DNA of 64,000 bases from Okeania sp. SIO2B3 (GTDB lineage Bacteria; Cyanobacteriota; Cyanobacteriia; Cyanobacteriales; Microcoleaceae): the NCBI RefSeq assembly GCF_010672525.1, contig NZ_JAAHGH010000035.1:1-64000 (forward strand). The letters are read 5' to 3'. The notes beneath the pieces were generated by a model. It saw only the letters and a list, made by a program, of their open reading frames with translations, was not told the origin of the DNA and searched no databases. The position numbers and the translations under genes were made by a program. Of the stretch, positions 33,975 through 43,546 are shown piece after piece. Numbering within the stretch: the stretch's first letter is position 1; every line of letters begins with the position of its first letter.

Positions 33975-34067
33975 TATAGCAGTTTTCATGTTTCATAGAA
34001 TACAGAGATTTTGGCTTAAAGGCAGAAGGCAGAAGCTTTGTAGTCAACATGAGTGAAAACCGCTATA
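33975..34067. mobile_element. MITE-like TATAGCAGTTTTCA element
   Basis: The 93-bp element starts TATAGCAGTTTTCATG and ends GAGTGAAAACCGCTATA, inverted ends with few mismatches. It abuts the preceding element. Confidence 0.55.
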
Positions 34068-34311
34068 AAGCATCTTTATATGACTGAAAAATCGTGGTCT
34101 AAAATCTCCCCTTTTAAGAGGATAAAAAGCGGTCGAGAGATGGCGAGGTTTCCTCGCCATATCTAATCAACCAAGAGAAAAGAGAATTCCGTATTTTCTT
34201 GCCTCCTTATTGCAGAGGTACTGATAACTGATAACTGAAATGACCTATTTATTTCCAGGTCGGGTGTTCTTTTAATCCATTATCTTAGATTATTCTCAAA
34301 ATCAAAGCATA

Positions 34312-36105
34312 TTAGCTTAAGTCTATGATTTTATCCAAATACCTAAACCAAGTAAAATACAATCCAATCGACAATAAAATAAATATTAATAATAAAATCC
34401 CAAAATTATCCCACTGTTTCATCATCAACATCATTCCCATCAAAAATAAAACCAACTGCCAAGGAATAGCAATCAAAGTTGCCATAATATCTCGTTGATT
34501 TTCTACCTTAATTTTTGCCTGAATATTAGTTGGTAATTTTTTCCTAACTACTTCCCAAAAGCCAAAAGGTCTGGTAACCCGATAAAAATTATCAATCGTT
34601 TCTAAGTTAGTTGCTGGTGTAAAAAATGTCCCCAAAATACATCCTAAAAAAGAACAAATACTTGGCACTAAAAATAAAATATATTCCTGAATTTGAGAAT
34701 TATTCACCACAGGTAAAATTACTCCTTTTGTCAAAATAGCAGCAATTAAACCCGTTCCAGTACCAATGGCAAACCCATAACCATTAAATCTCCACCAATA
34801 CCATCTCAATACTAAAGGAATAAACAGCCCAGTTCCTAATCCTAAAGTTAACCATCCCCAGATATCATTAATATTTGTAATATTAAAACTAAAAATTAAC
34901 CCTAAACCAACAATGACAATAGACGCTAAACGACCTTGATTAACCAATTGTTGATTAGAAGCTTCAGGTTTAAGATAAGCTTGATAAATATCCTTGACCC
35001 AATATGCTGCACTAGCATTAATAATTGAATCAAAAGTTGACATTGCTGCTGCAATAAAACAGGCAATTAATAAACCCTTCATTCCTACCGGAATATATTC
35101 AGCAATTACAGTAGGTAAAACTAACTCAGGGTCAGAAATTACCTGATTTTTTAAGCCATAATCTATTCCTAATATTGCCAAAGCTGTAACTAGAGGCCAC
35201 CGAAAAGATAATAAGAAAATCCAGAATAAAGAAAGTAAACCAGCTTGACGATCACTCTTAGCTGCAAAGTAACGTTGAATCATATACCCACCCCCACCAG
35301 CACCACCTTCTAGAAATACTTTAAAGACGTAAAATAACATCACCCCACCAAACAAATTAAAAATACTATAATCCCCTGGCAAATCAATTTTTATTGGAGG
35401 GATAATACTACTCCATTCTTTCAAACTCCATTCTTGTAATTGTTCGCTACCCGGAAGTGAAATTGAAAAAGTCTCTGGCAAATCTACAGTTTGAAAAGCA
35501 ATAAAGCAGATATATAAAATTGCCACAAAAATCAAAAATCCCTGAAAAACATCTGTCAAAACAACCCCATAAAATCCACTCACAGCAGTATAGATTAAAG
35601 CTAATAAAATTAATAAAATTCCGGCGAGTTTATCATTAATTCCCAGAAAACCACCTAAAAATTTTCCACCCCCAACTGCAAAATAACTCATTGTACCAAT
35701 AGCAAAAATAATATTAGCAACTGCACTAATAATTCTAGCTATATTTCCCTCTCTACCTTTACCAAAACGTAACTTCATCCATTCAGCAATAGTCATTACT
35801 TGAGCACGACGATTCCATTTTCCCATAAACGTCATTAAAAACGCCATTATTAATACTAATCCACCGCGAATTTCGATAAAAAATCCCTTAGTTCCCAAAG
35901 CATAAACTAAAGCAGTTAACACCATAGTACCTGCTAAATCAGTATTAGAAGCCATACCAGAAGCACCCAAAACCCACCAAGGCAAATTCCGATTTCCTAG
36001 AAAGTAAGACTCTATTCCTGTAGAAGCTTTTCTTTGTAGAAAAACACCAAAAACTATAATAAATACTAAATAAATTAGTACAACTATATAATCAATTATT
36101 TCCAT
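34312..36105 (-). CDS. Sodium:solute symporter family transporter
   Basis: A 597-aa protein from the ATG at 36105 (MEIIDYIVVLIYLVFIIVFG); the frame is open to a TTG at 36126, which is less likely. About 13 membrane segments, with family hallmarks ASGMASNTDLAGTMVL in TM2-3, GGGGYMIQRYFAAKSDRQA after TM7 and AAAMSTFDSIINASAAYWV, as in SSS/SglT/PutP transporters. It would import a solute (sugar, amino acid, urea or carboxylate) with Na+; the substrate cannot be read. It is slightly longer than usual because of an extra C-terminal span. No neighbours in the same direction within 1 kb. Confidence 0.85.
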   Translation of the reverse strand: MEIIDYIVVLIYLVFIIVFGVFLQRKASTGIESYFLGNRNLPWWVLGASGMASNTDLAGTMVLTALVYALGTKGFFIEIRGGLVLIMAFLMTFMGKWNRRAQVMTIAEWMKLRFGKGREGNIARIISAVANIIFAIGTMSYFAVGGGKFLGGFLGINDKLAGILLILLALIYTAVSGFYGVVLTDVFQGFLIFVAILYICFIAFQTVDLPETFSISLPGSEQLQEWSLKEWSSIIPPIKIDLPGDYSIFNLFGGVMLFYVFKVFLEGGAGGGGYMIQRYFAAKSDRQAGLLSLFWIFLLSFRWPLVTALAILGIDYGLKNQVISDPELVLPTVIAEYIPVGMKGLLIACFIAAAMSTFDSIINASAAYWVKDIYQAYLKPEASNQQLVNQGRLASIVIVGLGLIFSFNITNINDIWGWLTLGLGTGLFIPLVLRWYWWRFNGYGFAIGTGTGLIAAILTKGVILPVVNNSQIQEYILFLVPSICSFLGCILGTFFTPATNLETIDNFYRVTRPFGFWEVVRKKLPTNIQAKIKVENQRDIMATLIAIPWQLVLFLMGMMLMMKQWDNFGILLLIFILLSIGLYFTWFRYLDKIIDLS

Positions 36106-36126
36106 AAAAGTAAATCCATAAATCAA

Positions 36127-37153
36127 TTATTATTGATAATTTTATATCAAAGATAGCACTATAGCAATTATGAGAGTTTCTGATAATTGTTACGAGCGAG
36201 CCGACAAAATAAACTATCTGTTGATTCTGTTTTTCAATTGTTGTAAATAACATTAATCGATAATCTTCTAGAAGTATAGCAATATGATTTTAGTTGTGAG
36301 ATATTGGAGACTTTTGTTTTAGGTATGGAGGGAACAAACCAATACATAAGAATAAGATAACTGCTATATTCTATGCTTTAAAAACACCTCAAATGAAATA
36401 GTCATTTGACCTAACCTTAGTCATTGTTTGATTCTTTCTTTCATCCATCTGATAGCTGAATTTGAGCTAGCTGAATGCTTATACGCTAATTATTTACAAT
36501 TGGTTGGGGGTGAAAAATAGTCCAGCAATTCAGCAGTCAACATTTAGCTTAAATTTATACTCAAACCGAGATAAATTTCCTTTTAAATTGTCTTTAAACC
36601 CAAGTTTATAACTAAAAACTGTTAGCCCAGAGCTAGTTAAATTTCCAATAATACTGAATCTAAAACCTAGCATCTACTATAGTAATTTAATTTTGTGGTT
36701 TTCGTATCAAAGGAGATATTATTATTGTCTATCCAACTACTTATCTATTATTTGAATTCAAAAAATCCCTAGGATAATTTAGGGTAGATTCTATTCTTCC
36801 ATTCTCTGGCGATCGCTACAAACAAAATGAATAAATTTCATCCCACTCTGAGAAGCTCATTTCAGTTATCAGTTATCAGTTATCAGTACCTCTGCAATAA
36901 GGAGGCTTGAAATCAGGAATTTTGTAACTCACTAGCATGGGAATTGCTATATAAAAATCATAATAACTATTAGATACTCCGCACTAACTTAAATAAATAA
37001 AGGAATTTTGTAACTCACCAGCATGGGAATTGCTATATAAAAAATCTAATAACTATTAGATACTCCGCACTAACTTAAATAAATAGTGGTTAAAATTTTA
37101 AGTGCCGCCAAATTTCGGGGAATTGATATAACACTAAAAATTAATTACTCTAA
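36127..37153. other. 1-kb AT-rich spacer with 86-bp tandem duplication
   Basis: AGGAATTTTGTAACTCAC is the start of an 86-bp unit present twice in tandem (36915-37000 and 37001-37085), each containing GGGAATTGCTATATA and ACTCCGCACTAACTT. TATAGCAAT and TGCTATA inverted ends at about 36277-36370 may mark another short element. A TCAGTTATCAGTTATCAG run is at 36862-36886. No gene is seen. Confidence 0.65.
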
Positions 37154-37627
37154 CTAATTTTCAGAATTAATACGATTCATTTCCCAAGTAGTATAAGTAC
37201 CAATTGGACTCCAAAATGTATAAGGTAACAATAATATTCCAGCCCAACTATTAATTTGCCAGACAGTCAAAATTAGTATCAAACTTAATACAAAACCCGT
37301 TCCTCCAATAATTGTTCCTACCTTCAAATTTTGCATCCAAAACATTACAGGTGTATAAGCTATTGTCACAATTTCTAACAATAAATATAATGCCATTAAT
37401 AACCAAGTTTTTTGAGTTCCTGGTTCCTGTTCCCAGATAATATATGCAGACCAAGCACCACAAATAAAAATTATCGTCCAAATGATGGGAATTCCTCTTT
37501 CAAAAGTTAACCAATGAGGTCGTTGTAGATTTCTAAACCATCGGACACCTCTAGACCGCGTCAAAATGCTACTACTTAATGCTATTAAGAAAGTAACCGC
37601 ACCAATTATCATCCAAGATTTAATCAT
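37154..37627 (-). CDS. TspO/MBR family membrane protein
   Basis: The 157-aa protein has five membrane spans. The stretch WFRNLQRPHWLTFERGIPII followed by WTIIFICGAWSAYIIW matches the P-x-W-x-P region and first loop of TspO/translocator-protein relatives found widely in cyanobacteria. LLPYTFWSPIGTYTTWEMNR ends the last span. TspO proteins bind porphyrins and lipids and affect stress responses; this subgroup is divergent and may differ. It stands alone between repeat-rich spacers. Confidence 0.75.
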   Translation of the reverse strand: MIKSWMIIGAVTFLIALSSSILTRSRGVRWFRNLQRPHWLTFERGIPIIWTIIFICGAWSAYIIWEQEPGTQKTWLLMALYLLLEIVTIAYTPVMFWMQNLKVGTIIGGTGFVLSLILILTVWQINSWAGILLLPYTFWSPIGTYTTWEMNRINSEN

Positions 37628-37692
37628 TTTTTTTATAGTTTATAATTCACAGCAATGCAACATAAAATGATTAGTATTTAGCTAGTTATAAT

Positions 37693-37943
37693 GTAAGCAT
37701 TCAGCTATTAGCGGTCAGCTTTTAGCTGTTTCATAGATAATGTATATACACTGATAAGGTCAAGGTCAGTTTTTTTCCAATACTTTATAATTATCCTTAA
37801 ATTTTTTAATACTAATTCCTGCTCTCAAGGCAATGAATTAATAGCTAATAGCTGTTAGCGTTTGCGCAGCATTCCGATAGGAAAGCTCCTCTGTTTGCGT
37901 AGCATTCCGCAGGAAAAGAGGCTAGCTGACGGCTGAATGCTTA
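37693..37943. mobile_element. MITE-like GTAAGCATTCAGC...GCTGAATGCTTA (copy C) with two nested small repeats
   Basis: The element starts GTAAGCATTCAGCTATTAGC and ends GCTGACGGCTGAATGCTTA, good inverted ends. Inside, two copies of the GTTTGCGnAGCATTCCG small dispersed repeat lie side by side at 37860-37885 and 37893-37918. It fills most of the gap 37628-38069; no gene. Confidence 0.65.
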
Positions 37944-38069
37944 ATTTTTTTTGTGCCTACCTACTTATTTATGAAGAGTATTAGGTTTAACAAAAGATTC
38001 AATCTAAACTCAAAAAACTCTCATGTAAAACCTACCCCCATAACAGTAAATTATTGCGAAACAAATGAA

Positions 38070-38750
38070 CTAACCAAGTCGATGATTTTGTTCTAGTTCA
38101 ATACTAGATTCATCCTCATTATCTTTAGGAACAAGAAAATTACCATTTTGAGGCTGTAAAACAGCTTTAATTGTTTTCAGAAAACGATTTGATGAAACTT
38201 TACCATTAAGTCTTTGACGCTCTTTTACCTTCTTAACAAGATGTCGCATTACAGATAAATCTAATTCATCTATAAAATGGTCAGCAATTTTTTCTCCCAT
38301 TAAATCAATTGCTTCAGAATACTGCTTTTTCAACATCTCTATAGCTGCATACTCTTCATTATTAATTTCTTCTGAAGTATTATTTATTGCGTCATAATCA
38401 TTACAAACAAAATTTTCTGCTCCTTGACCTTTTTCTGCCGAATTACTTACATTTGTATAAATCTTATTTTCCGTCATATTTTTATCATTTTCTTGAGTAG
38501 ATCGTTGTGCTGAAATTTGGTGGCGGTCTATAAAACTTTGATAATCTATAATACTCATGCCAAGATTATAAATATGATGATGTACATGATCTATTAGATC
38601 GACTTCATCTGGATTGTAGTAACCACGATTATTGTCAATACCATGTAATTGTGCCCAACGTTTTAGAATTATTTCATCGTCTAAATTGTATCTCTCTAAC
38701 ATTTGACTGGTAGTTAGATCGCTTTGTGGTGTTACTTTAAAATCACTCAT
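38070..38750 (-). CDS. Conserved hypothetical soluble protein with MerR-like N-terminal pattern
   Basis: The 226-aa protein has no signal or membrane span. Residues 12-40 (LTTSQMLERYNLDDEIILKR) look like a winged-helix or MerR-like recognition unit preceding RGYYNPDEVDLIDHVHHHI. The middle (80-130) is polar and low in complexity. The end (130-226) is charged and probably helical (EEYAAIEMLKKQYSEAIDLM). It could be a DNA-binding or adaptor protein; I do not recognise the family. The start codon at 38750 is preceded by AAGGAGAATT, a good ribosome-binding site. Confidence 0.6.
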   Translation of the reverse strand: MSDFKVTPQSDLTTSQMLERYNLDDEIILKRWAQLHGIDNNRGYYNPDEVDLIDHVHHHIYNLGMSIIDYQSFIDRHQISAQRSTQENDKNMTENKIYTNVSNSAEKGQGAENFVCNDYDAINNTSEEINNEEYAAIEMLKKQYSEAIDLMGEKIADHFIDELDLSVMRHLVKKVKERQRLNGKVSSNRFLKTIKAVLQPQNGNFLVPKDNEDESSIELEQNHRLG

Positions 38751-39601
38751 TAATTAATTCTCCTTAAAATCATTTGGTTCCTGTATATTGAGATTTTATA
38801 TTAACATCAAATGTAGATTTAAACTAATAATAGTTGGATAGCAGCAAAAAAAATCAATTAGTATGATAAAACTCGATAAAGACTCTTAAAAAGAATAATT
38901 AACCTTAATTAATTTACCAAATCAATCTCAGAAAAAAAGTATATATCCTCACATATATCGCTAAGGAATAAGTCAAGAAAGAAAAAGTAAATAGTAATAA
39001 ACAAATCACAACAAAGGAAAAACAATCGAAATAGATGGCTTACAGGATTAGAGGAATTATTTTTAAGCATAATTTTCAGCATTTTTTTTGTAGCATTATT
39101 TTTTTGATTGGTGTAATACCACTTTGAAGAAATAATTTTATGGATAATAAGTGCCATTAAAATACTTTATATGAAATGTCTATTTGACGGCAAAAATAAT
39201 TTACGACATCAAAAATGGTATTAAATCTATTCATTCTGACATCTGACTCCTCAGAACCTCAGAAATAGCCTAGTTATTTGTAGCAAAAGTTCATCAATTT
39301 GATATAACATATAGTCTTTACAGATGAGCTGTAGATATTAGACTATAGCGTTTCTCAGGCTAATGAGGTACATCTATCTTTATTTTTTCTTTCCTGTTCC
39401 CTGTTCCCTAAAACAAATGAATTTTGTACCTCGCGCTTTTTGGGAATTGCTATATAATTTTTTCCTAGCAAAAACTCTCTTTATCCACCGTCACTATTCT
39501 TCATAATCTCTCAAAAATTTGATTTTCTGTTTATACATATGGAAAAACTTTAGCATCATCTATAATTAAAAACTAAGCCTTTTACTGCCAGAAGTATTAC
39601 T
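38751..39601. other. 850-bp AT-rich spacer
   Basis: An 82-codon minus-strand frame (38909-39157) is low-complexity and not believed. 39350-39454 is a copy of the TATAGCGTTTCTC...GGGAATTGCTATATA element. No other structure is seen. Confidence 0.55.
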
Positions 39602-39940
39602 ATGCCTGTATACGATTATTTTTGTCCAACTAATCAGCAAAAACTGGAAGTTTGGCACAGTATAAATGAAAATATTACAACTTGGGGCCAGTTATGCAAA
39701 TTAGCTAAATGCGATCTTGGTGACACCCCAGAAGACACTCCTGTTAAACGTATGATTAGTGCCCCTAGAATAATAGTAGAAACGGGCATCAGCGATTTAA
39801 AAAGTCAAGGATTTAGTAAATTAGTAAAAAGAGACCAAGGAATCTATGAAAATATCACAGCAACAGGCGATGAAAGTCGCATAGTAAATATCAACGACCA
39901 TAGTACCTATCCAAATTTTAAGCAAAAACTAGGAGACTAA
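39602..39940 (+). CDS. FmdB-like small conserved protein lacking zinc-ribbon cysteines
   Basis: The 112-aa protein opens MPVYDYFCPTNQQKLEVWHS, the MP-(I/V)-Y-(E/D)-Y start of FmdB-type zinc-ribbon regulators, and contains TPVKRMISAPRIIVETGISD. The two CxxC knuckles of true FmdB proteins are not present; only single cysteines at residues 8, 32 and 37 remain. It therefore seems a diverged member that no longer binds zinc in the usual way. Common in cyanobacteria as a hypothetical. Monocistronic. Confidence 0.6.
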   Translation: MPVYDYFCPTNQQKLEVWHSINENITTWGQLCKLAKCDLGDTPEDTPVKRMISAPRIIVETGISDLKSQGFSKLVKRDQGIYENITATGDESRIVNINDHSTYPNFKQKLGD

Positions 39941-40470
39941 AATATCACAAAAATCTTTCTAATTTTTACTCCAATAATTTTCTCCAAAAATAAAAATTAG
40001 ACAATCAAAATCATGGTTGATTACATCAACAAGCTGCTCCTGTTATAAAAATTTTGATGGTTGCTTAATATTCATATATAGCAATTCCCAAGAACCGTGA
40101 TATACAAAATTTGCTTGTTTCAGGAAGTAAGAAGTATTAATTAATGCGGGCAACAAGGAATAATGATGCGACCCAGCGTCGGAAACATACGAAAGGGAAT
40201 AGGCATCAAGACAAAAAAGAATAAAAACAACAGTATCTCAGTAACTTGATAAGCACTATATATAGTCGAATAATGTATTAATAAGTAGAATATATTAACA
40301 AGTAGAATATATTAACAAGTGTTTTTTTCTATATTAAACATCTCCAAAAATCAAAAAAAAAATCAATTCTCACACAGCAATTATCAATTATTTCCCCCTA
40401 CTGCTGTATGGGCAATTCGCGAATCGCCCCTACTCCATACTACCTCTTTTCTGGAGATGTCTATTGATTT
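39941..40470. other. Spacer with inverted TATATAGC element
   Basis: 40074-40260 is the inverted, longer copy of the element at 33856 (TATATAGCAATTCCCAAGAA ... CTTGATAAGCACTATATA). An AAGTAGAATATATTAAC direct duplication is at about 40281-40320. No gene. Confidence 0.6.
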
Positions 40471-41907
40471 ATGACTAATTCAAACTCTAGTCTTTTATTC
40501 CTATTAAAGAAACACAATTTCCAGCCTTATATACAACGTTTTTTGCAACTACCAATAGTCAATATTACTATTGGTATCATCATAATTTTGTCTGTTATAT
40601 TAACCATAGTAGAATTATCTATACCTGAAAAATCACCCTATCTATTAATATGTAATACATTTAGTAAAATATTCACTATATTATTTGTTATAGAATTAAG
40701 CTTCCGGTTTATAGTTGCCCCTAATAAAAAAGTTTATTTTAAAGAATACTGGTTAGATATACTAGCTATATTACCATTACTAAGAGTCTTCAGATCCATT
40801 AGAGCTTTACGACTATTACGCCTATTAAGAATACTCAGATTATCTCGTTTTTTCAACCGTTATGCCAGCACCTTTCCCTATATCTTACAAAGAGGAATTA
40901 AAGAATACCTAATCGTTGTTGGACTACTGCTACTAACTATTATGTTTGGTAGTGTTGCTATCCTAGTATTTGAAGGTAGTAGTAACCCAAACTTAACCTC
41001 CCTAGAAGAAGGATTTTGGTTTAGTGTTTATTCTCTATTTGCTGGCGAACCAATTCCGGCTTCACCATCCTCATTAGGAGGAAAAATAGTTGGAGTTTTT
41101 GTCATGTTTATGAATGTTACTATCTTTGCTATGTTCACTGGAACAGTATCAGCATTTATGGTAGATAAAATCCGTAGAGAGGATGATATTGTGGACTGGG
41201 AAAGCTTTAATAATCATACAATTATTTGTGGTTGGAACCGCAAAGCTGAGATTATAGTTCGAGAATATAAAGCTGCTGGTAAAAACGAAGGAATACCAAT
41301 TATTGTCATAGCTGAATTTGATGATGAACCTAATTTTATTGCTCCAGATTTAAAATCTCGAATACAATTTCTCAAAGACGATTTTACCAAAGTTACTGCT
41401 TTAGAAAAAGCGGGTATAAGTCGAGCTGAAACTTGCATTATTTTGTGCGATAAAACTCATAGTCGTAGCGATCAAGATGCAGATGCTAGGACAATTTTAG
41501 CTGCCTTAACAGCCGAAAAATTAAATCCAAATGTTTATACTTGTGCTGAATTACTTAATCGTGAATATGGCTCTCATTTAGATATGGGTCATGTTAATGA
41601 TTATATAGTTAGCCAGGAACAAAGTGGTTTTCTATTAGCTCAAGCTGCTTTGAATAGAGGATTAATGGGTGTATTTTCAGAATTACTAACTTATGAAAGG
41701 GGAAATCAGTTTTATCGGATAACTATTACTGCTGAATGGGTAGGGAAAACTTTTTTAGACTTGTTTATACATATTAAGCAAACTCATAACGCTATTTTAA
41801 TAGCAGTTTCTCAGCCTCAAGGTAAGTTTAAAATTAATCCCGATCGCTATATATTTCAGGAAAAAGACAATTTAATTGTTATTTCTACTAGGGAAATAAA
41901 ATTATAA
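40471..41907 (+). CDS. Voltage-sensor-type ion channel with C-terminal NAD-binding (RCK/TrkA-N) domain
   Basis: The 478-aa protein has six membrane spans in residues 25-235, including an S4-like arginine ladder (RVFRSIRALRLLRLLRILRL). A cytosolic Rossmann/RCK domain runs from about 248 (NHTIICGWNRKAEIIVREY) to 400, then a TrkA-C-like tail. This is the layout of K+ channels gated by ligands. However, the pore loop reads FWFSVYSLFAGEPIP (F190-A191-G192-E193-P194), with no TVGYG filter, so potassium selectivity should not be assumed. Similar pore loops occur, as I recall, in other cyanobacterial members. It stands alone. Confidence 0.85.
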   Translation: MTNSNSSLLFLLKKHNFQPYIQRFLQLPIVNITIGIIIILSVILTIVELSIPEKSPYLLICNTFSKIFTILFVIELSFRFIVAPNKKVYFKEYWLDILAILPLLRVFRSIRALRLLRLLRILRLSRFFNRYASTFPYILQRGIKEYLIVVGLLLLTIMFGSVAILVFEGSSNPNLTSLEEGFWFSVYSLFAGEPIPASPSSLGGKIVGVFVMFMNVTIFAMFTGTVSAFMVDKIRREDDIVDWESFNNHTIICGWNRKAEIIVREYKAAGKNEGIPIIVIAEFDDEPNFIAPDLKSRIQFLKDDFTKVTALEKAGISRAETCIILCDKTHSRSDQDADARTILAALTAEKLNPNVYTCAELLNREYGSHLDMGHVNDYIVSQEQSGFLLAQAALNRGLMGVFSELLTYERGNQFYRITITAEWVGKTFLDLFIHIKQTHNAILIAVSQPQGKFKINPDRYIFQEKDNLIVISTREIKL

Positions 41908-42165
41908 ATTTGATGATTTTAAGCGATGGGTTTAAATTTTTTTTACATTAATCGCAGTCTGATAAAAACAGCTGATAACTTAAGTAAAGCAATCCTGAAT
42001 AAGTTACACTAAAATCAAAAATACAGCATATTTTATATAAGTGCAGTACACCATTAGCGGGCAAGATACTTGCACCATAAAAGCATTATTATTAATGTCT
42101 TTAACTTTATATACTCACAATTTACTATAAATAGAAATAATTGCCATATTTTAAGAATAAATAAT

Positions 42166-42564
42166 TTAAAACTTAACAGCTTTTTCTGGTGTAGCTAAAA
42201 ACTCTCGCAAGCGAAGTAAACTAAAAGTCTGACCTAAATTTAGAGGCAACATAGATATTCCTTCTAAACGAGATTGTATCCAACCATCTCCCCAATACCA
42301 CTCGTGAAATCCATCAATACCTTGACTAAGTAGCAACCTCAAACAATTCGACCCTACTACATCAACATAATGTTTAATTTCTATTACACCAACCATACTT
42401 TTAAACTCTAAACCCTCAGATAATTGTTCTGGTAGTCCAGGAGACAAGCGCTGAGGCCACAACCATATTTGTAACTTGGATGAACGTAGCAAACTCTCTC
42501 TGATAGTAGCTTCAGTAGCTTCAATCTCAATCCGTAAATGGCTTTTTTGGAAAGTACCTAACAT
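42166..42564 (-). CDS. Conserved hypothetical protein
   Basis: The 132-aa soluble protein is of a type often seen in cyanobacteria but without a family I can name. It contains WLWPQRLSPGLPEQLSEGLE, GVIEIKHYVDVVG and LLLSQGIDGFHEWYWGDGWI, suggesting a compact alpha/beta or SRPBCC-like fold with a Trp-rich pocket. The ATG at 42564 is well placed. Spacers on both sides (41908-42165 and 42565-42844) are AT-rich, without features. Function unknown. Confidence 0.6.
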   Translation of the reverse strand: MLGTFQKSHLRIEIEATEATIRESLLRSSKLQIWLWPQRLSPGLPEQLSEGLEFKSMVGVIEIKHYVDVVGSNCLRLLLSQGIDGFHEWYWGDGWIQSRLEGISMLPLNLGQTFSLLRLREFLATPEKAVKF

Positions 42565-42844
42565 AGCAATATAGTAATATAATTTTTGAATTTATACTTA
42601 GTATCTTTTTCTCAAACAAAACTAGAAAATTACAAATATCTAGGCTAACATTATTTTCCAATAATTAGGAATTAAGTTAAGCAAATTTTGGATGCAAATC
42701 GATTAATTTTTATAATTTATGATTATGTATTATAGGAATAAATTTTTTCTAAAAATAATATTCATCGTAAATTTTATAACTAAAGAATACTATCTATAAT
42801 ATATCATTATATCTAAAAGCTTAGACTAACACAATAAACATCAA

Positions 42845-43476
42845 AAAAACTTAGCTCGAAAACAGGCTAAATTAGCCCGTAAGAAGAAAGATAGTATTTC
42901 AAGAGAAAAAGCACGATCGCTAGTAGCTAAAGTTCACGAACGTATAAGTAATGCCCGTCAAGACTTTCTACATAAATTATCAAGAAAAATAGTCAATGAT
43001 AATCAAGTAGTAATTGTTGAGAATCTGAACATCAAGGGTATGGTTTCCTACGGAATGCTGCGCAAACGTAATCACAACCTAGCTCAAACTATCTCTGATG
43101 TGGGTTGGGGAATATTTATCAATTTTGTTGACTATAAACTGCAACAAAAAGGTGGTTTATTAGTAGAGATTAATAGATGGTTTCCTAGCTCTAAAACTTG
43201 CAGTAGGTGTCTGTATCAAATATCAGAAATGCCATTAGATGTGAGAGAGAGAGTGGACTTGTCCGAGTTGTGGTACTCACCACGACCGAGACGAAAATGC
43301 GTCCAAAAATATAAGGGCAGAAGGCATCAGGGAAATATCGGTCTTGGAAGGACTGCTGCTGTTCGCGCAGCGTCCCGTAGGGAAGGAGGGGAAGTAAGAC
43401 CAAAAGGTGGACGTAAGTCTGTCTTGAGGCATTCCCCTTTGAGTTTAGAAACCCCATCCCTCTGTACGGTGGGGTA
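42845..43476 (+). pseudogene. tnpB pseudogene (IS200/IS605 family) with two small-repeat insertions
   Basis: The frame opens at 42845 without a start, reading NLARKQAKLARKKKDSISRE and then VVIVENLNIKGM (second catalytic Glu of RuvC). At 43044-43067 a TTTCCTACGGAATGCTGCGC-type small repeat adds eight residues in frame (SYGMLRKR) before NHNLAQTISDVGWG. FPSSKTCSRC keeps one zinc-ribbon knuckle; the second CxxC is lost after a frameshift. 43361-43386 is another repeat of the family (GTTCGCGCAGCGTCCCGTAG). 43450-43480 keeps the IS right-end hairpin ACCCCATCC / GGTGGGGT. N terminus missing, inactive. Confidence 0.8.
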
Positions 43477-43546
43477 GTTCACCAGGAATATTCCAACAGA
43501 GTTATGATAAAGAAACTCATAATTATTAAGAAATGTAAGGATTTCA

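Larger units (their letters stand above)
32988..34311. other. 1.3-kb AT-rich spacer with duplicated segment and two MITEs
   Basis: A diverged 80-bp direct repeat lies at 33249-33332 and 33364-33444 (TGTAGCTCGAGAT, GTGCC-TTTCACATAAAATTG). 33517-33556 is an AATTAATAATT array. Two elements ending in TATAGC follow at about 33856-33969 and 33975-34067. A perfect ATGGCGAGG / CCTCGCCAT hairpin is at 34138-34159. No ORF is credible on either strand. Confidence 0.6.

Noticed and set aside
38909-39157. 82-codon minus-strand ORF
   Set aside because: Phe/Ile/Lys/Asn-rich composition typical of AT-rich non-coding DNA, no ribosome-binding site, no recognisable motif.
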